Shown here piece by piece: positions 14,296 through 17,034 of a DNA stretch of 17,034 nt. Every line of letters begins with the position of its first letter. The stretch's first letter is position 1. The stretch lies in contig JAVKFF010000003.1 of the NCBI GenBank assembly GCA_040226215.1, forward strand, positions 1 through 17,034. The letters are read 5' to 3'. The notes under the pieces were generated by a model, which worked only from the letters and a program-made list of their open reading frames with translations, was not told the origin of the DNA and did no database searches. The position numbers and the translations under genes are program-made. Source of the DNA: JAVKFF01 sp040226215. Lineage in GTDB: Bacteria > Pseudomonadota > Alphaproteobacteria > DSM-16000 > Inquilinaceae.

Positions 14296-16485
14296 ATGGG
14301 AGAACCCGTGGAGCGATCGTTCAAGAAGGAAATCGACCTTCTCCGGAAGGGCGATGGCGAGGTGTTCGAGGGCGAGGGCATCCTTGCCATCACCAAGGGC
14401 CTGCTGCAGGCCGGCGTCGGCTACGTCACCGGCTATCAGGGCGCGCCGATCAGCCATCTGATGGATGTGCTGCAGGACGCCAGCGAATTCCTCGGCGAAC
14501 TCGGCGTGCATTACGAGCCGGCGGCGAACGAAGCGTCAGCGGCGGCGATGCTGGCCGCCTCCATCAACTATCCGATCCGCGGCGCGGCGGTCTGGAAGTC
14601 GGTGGTCGGCACCAATGTCGCCTCCGACGCGCTGTCCAACATCGCCTCGGCCGGGGTGACCGGCGGCGCCCTGATCGTGGTCGGCGAAGATTATGGCGAG
14701 GGTGCCAGCATCATCCAGGAGCGCACCCACGCCTTCGCCATGAAGTCGTCCATGTGGCTGATGGATCCCCGGCCCGATCACGCCCGCATGGTGGAGCTGA
14801 TCGACAAGGGCTTCGAGCTGTCGGAAGCCTCCAACACGCCGGTCATCATGGAGTTCCGCATCCGCACCTGCCATCTGCGCGGGCGCTTCGAGGCGAAGGA
14901 CAACCGGCCGCCAAAGGTCTCCCGGCTGAACCCGCTGAAGGAGCCCAGCTTCGACTACGACCGCATCTGCCTGCCGCCCTCCACCTATCTGCAGGAAAAG
15001 CAGAAGGTCGATATCCGCTTCCCGGCGGCGCGCGCCTTCATCCGGGAGCACAAGCTCAACGAGATGATGGACGGGCCGATGGACGACATCGGCATCGTCG
15101 TCCAGGGCGGGCTCTACAACACCGTCATCCGCGGGTTGCAGCAGCTGGGCCTCGCTGACAGCTTCGGCGACAGCCAGGTGCCGATCTACTGCCTCAACGT
15201 CACCTACCCCCTGGTGCCGGAGGAGGTCCGGGAATTCGCCGCCACCAAGCGCGCCGTGCTGGTCGTCGAGGAGGGCAATCCCGACTATCTGGAGCAGGCG
15301 ATCAACGTCGAGCTACGCAAGGCCGACATTCAGACCAGGGTCATCGGCAAGGACGTGCTGCCGATGGCCGGGGAATACACCGCCGACGTGGTTCTGAACG
15401 GTCTTGTCGGCTTCCTCGAGGGGGCGGTGCCGCGCGGCCTCGACCTTGGCGACGTGCTGGAGGAGCAGGCCCGTGTGGCGAAGCTGAAGGAGCGCGCCAC
15501 GGCCCTGATCGGCGCGCCGGTGCCCAAGCGGCCGCCGGGCTTCTGCGTCGGCTGCCCGGAACGCCCGGTGTTCAGCGCCATGAAGCTGGTCGAGCGCACC
15601 ATGGGCAAGGTGCACGTCTCCGCCGATATCGGCTGCCACAGCTTCTCCACCCTGCCGCCCTTCAACATCGGCAACACCATCGTCGGCTACGGCCTCGGCC
15701 TCGCCTCCAACGCCGCCATCCCCTCGGCCTTCGGCAACAAGCGGTCGATCACCGTGATGGGCGATGGCGGCTTCTGGCACAACGGCCTGACCTCCGGCGT
15801 CGGCCAGGCGGTCTTCAACAAGGAGGACGGCGTCCTCCTGGTGATGAACAACGGCTATACCTCGGCGACCGGCCAGCAGCACATCCCCTCCACCACCAGT
15901 GGCGGAGACGAGCCGCTCTCGATGTCGATCGAGCAGGCGCTCAAGACCATGGGCGTGAAGTGGATCCGCACGCTCCGGAGCTATTCGGTCGGCAAGATGG
16001 TGAAGACCCTGCGCGAGGCGATGACCACGCCGGCCAAGGGCCTCAAGGTCGTGATCGCCGACGGCGAATGCCAGCTCGCCCGCCAGCGCCGGGTCAAGCC
16101 CGCCTTCCGCAAGGCCCTTTCGGAGGGCAAGCGCGTGGTGCGCACCCGCTTCGGCGTCGACGAGGACACCTGCACGGGCGACCATTCCTGCATCCGCCTG
16201 TCGGGCTGTCCGTCGCTGACCATCAAGGAGAACCCGGACCCGCTGCGCGAGGACCCGGTGGCGCATGTCAACAACGACTGCGTCGGCTGCGGGCTGTGCG
16301 GCGAGGTGGCGGACGCCGCCGTGCTCTGCCCGTCCTTCTACCGGGCCGAGATCGTCAGCAACCCGAACCTCTGGGACCGCGCGGTCTGGCGCCTGCGCCG
16401 CGGCTGGATCGGCATGCTGCAGCGCCTGGCGAGGCCCCGCCACCGGCTGGCCGGCACGACCGCCCACGGCGTCCCGGCGGAGTGA
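14296..16485 (+). CDS. iorA: Indolepyruvate:ferredoxin oxidoreductase, alpha subunit
   Basis: This 729-residue cytoplasmic subunit of the enzyme that oxidatively decarboxylates aryl-pyruvates (indolepyruvate, phenylpyruvate) to aryl-acetyl-CoA, reducing ferredoxin. An N-terminal pyruvate-oxidoreductase-like domain (about 20-210, GYQGAPISHLMDVL and YEPAANEASA) is followed by a transketolase-C-like domain. The thiamine-diphosphate domain (about 415-600) has CVGCPERP (from Cys417) and GDGG (489-492) paired with NNGYT (518-522). At the C-terminus, a two-cluster ferredoxin region has Cys626, Asp629, Cys632 and Cys638, then Cys662, Cys665, Cys668 and Cys678. Asp629 sits where Cys is usual. ATG 14296 has a weak ribosome site; GTG 14308 with GGGAGA 4 nt upstream is a credible alternative. 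iorB follows after 7 nt. Confidence 0.93.
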   Translation: MGEPVERSFKKEIDLLRKGDGEVFEGEGILAITKGLLQAGVGYVTGYQGAPISHLMDVLQDASEFLGELGVHYEPAANEASAAAMLAASINYPIRGAAVWKSVVGTNVASDALSNIASAGVTGGALIVVGEDYGEGASIIQERTHAFAMKSSMWLMDPRPDHARMVELIDKGFELSEASNTPVIMEFRIRTCHLRGRFEAKDNRPPKVSRLNPLKEPSFDYDRICLPPSTYLQEKQKVDIRFPAARAFIREHKLNEMMDGPMDDIGIVVQGGLYNTVIRGLQQLGLADSFGDSQVPIYCLNVTYPLVPEEVREFAATKRAVLVVEEGNPDYLEQAINVELRKADIQTRVIGKDVLPMAGEYTADVVLNGLVGFLEGAVPRGLDLGDVLEEQARVAKLKERATALIGAPVPKRPPGFCVGCPERPVFSAMKLVERTMGKVHVSADIGCHSFSTLPPFNIGNTIVGYGLGLASNAAIPSAFGNKRSITVMGDGGFWHNGLTSGVGQAVFNKEDGVLLVMNNGYTSATGQQHIPSTTSGGDEPLSMSIEQALKTMGVKWIRTLRSYSVGKMVKTLREAMTTPAKGLKVVIADGECQLARQRRVKPAFRKALSEGKRVVRTRFGVDEDTCTGDHSCIRLSGCPSLTIKENPDPLREDPVAHVNNDCVGCGLCGEVADAAVLCPSFYRAEIVSNPNLWDRAVWRLRRGWIGMLQRLARPRHRLAGTTAHGVPAE

Positions 16486-16492
16486 GGCGACG

Positions 16493-17034
16493 ATGAGCGA
16501 ACCCGTGAAGTCAGCCGCGCAGGGGCCCGTCACCGTGCTCATCGCCGCGCTCGGCGGCGAAGGCGGCGGCGTGCTGACCGAATGGCTGGTCGATGCCGCC
16601 ATGGCCGCGGACCTGCCGGTGCAGAGCATCTCCACCCCCGGCGTCGCCCAGCGCACCGGTGCGACCACCTACTATGTCGAGATCTTTCCCGAGACCCATG
16701 CCAGCCTGAGCGGCAAGCGTCCGGTCCTGGCGCTCTACCCCTCTCCTGGCTCGGTCGACGTGATGATCGCCTCGGAGCTGCTGGAGGCTGGCCGGGCGAT
16801 GGAGCTGGGCTACGTCTCGCCCGAGCGCACCGTGCTGATCGCCGCCACGCACAGGGTCTACGCGGTGGCCGAGAAATCGGCCATGACCGACGGCCGCTTC
16901 GACAGCGAGCGGGTGCTGCGCGCGGCCCGCGAGATGCCTGCGAAGTCGGTGCTCTTCGACCTCTCCCGGCGGCCGGAGACGCGGTCGCTCATCCTCAACT
17001 CGGTGCTGTTCGGCGCCATGGCGGCGAGCGGCAA
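16493..17034 (+). CDS. iorB: Indolepyruvate:ferredoxin oxidoreductase, beta subunit (partial, C-terminus off window)
   Basis: The 180 visible residues form the gamma-domain type subunit of 2-oxoacid:ferredoxin oxidoreductases. ALGGEGGGVLTEWLVDAA (about 19-36) is the conserved nucleotide-like N-terminal motif, and STPGVAQRTGATTYYVEIF (about 48-66) is characteristic of IorB. The ATG is 7 nt after the iorA stop, with GAGG overlapping that stop 5 nt upstream, so the two are one operon and the subunits are made together. The gene runs past base 17034. Some proteobacterial IorB proteins carry a long extra C-terminal domain; whether this one does cannot be seen here. Confidence 0.9.
   Translation, partial: MSEPVKSAAQGPVTVLIAALGGEGGGVLTEWLVDAAMAADLPVQSISTPGVAQRTGATTYYVEIFPETHASLSGKRPVLALYPSPGSVDVMIASELLEAGRAMELGYVSPERTVLIAATHRVYAVAEKSAMTDGRFDSERVLRAAREMPAKSVLFDLSRRPETRSLILNSVLFGAMAASG

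Noticed and set aside
1..17034. CRISPR array, insertion sequence, tRNA, rRNA or riboswitch
   Set aside because: No spaced repeats, transposase frames, terminal repeats, tRNA-like cloverleaf or conserved RNA motif were seen on reading the window.

Overview
This 17 kb window is very GC-rich (roughly two thirds G+C, with strong G/C preference at third codon positions). It is packed with ABC importers and catabolic enzymes. Codon use, the GntR/FCD regulator, the NMT1-type and family-5 importers and the indolepyruvate oxidoreductase all suggest the chromosome of a metabolically versatile alphaproteobacterium. I cannot place it to genus. I see no insertion sequence, phage gene, CRISPR array, tRNA or rRNA. 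The many long open frames antisense to real genes are artefacts of the high GC content.

Region 1 (1-5033) is an importer locus on the minus strand. In transcription order it holds a solute-binding protein (NMT1/SsuA type), permease 1, ATPase, permease 2 and a fumarylacetoacetate-hydrolase-family enzyme that runs off the left edge. The four distal genes are tightly packed, with an ATGA overlap and gaps of 9 and 2 nt. A perfect 9-bp stem-loop separates the binding-protein gene from the rest. A divergent GntR/FadR-type regulator lies upstream. The AT-rich spacer between them carries four ATTGGT elements spaced in multiples of about 11 bp and overlapping plausible promoters.

Region 2 (5060-12241) is a complete dipeptide/oligopeptide-type (family 5) importer split into two divergent units. 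The minus-strand unit reads amidohydrolase, DppD-like ATPase, DppF-like ATPase. The plus-strand unit reads binding protein, DppB-like permease, DppC-like permease. The amidohydrolase belongs to the Xaa-Pro-dipeptidase-like branch and keeps its metal ligands, so the unit probably imports a peptide or amide and hydrolyses it in the cytoplasm. The 228-bp divergent spacer holds TTGCGCAA and TTGATCAA palindromes whose centres are 30 bp apart.

Region 3 (12321-14172) has three small stand-alone plus-strand genes: a secreted protein with four cysteines, an alpha/beta-hydrolase-fold protein, and a small lipoprotein whose signal looks Tat-like. The hydrolase-fold protein has Gly where the catalytic Ser should be, and its reading frame appears to begin at an ATT codon.

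Region 4 (14296-17034) encodes the iorA and iorB subunits of indolepyruvate:ferredoxin oxidoreductase (iorB is cut by the right edge). Upstream is a perfect TATAAT flanked by a GTATGC/GCATAC inverted repeat. In IorA, the first Fe-S motif has Asp where Cys is usual.

Taken together, the window looks like a scavenging and catabolism segment: import of peptides or amides, hydrolysis to amino acids, oxidative decarboxylation of the derived aryl-pyruvates, plus a separate importer with a keto-acid-cleaving hydrolase. The link between the blocks is inference. I do not see a clearly new multi-gene system; the most unusual signals are the altered active-site residues and the regulatory repeats.
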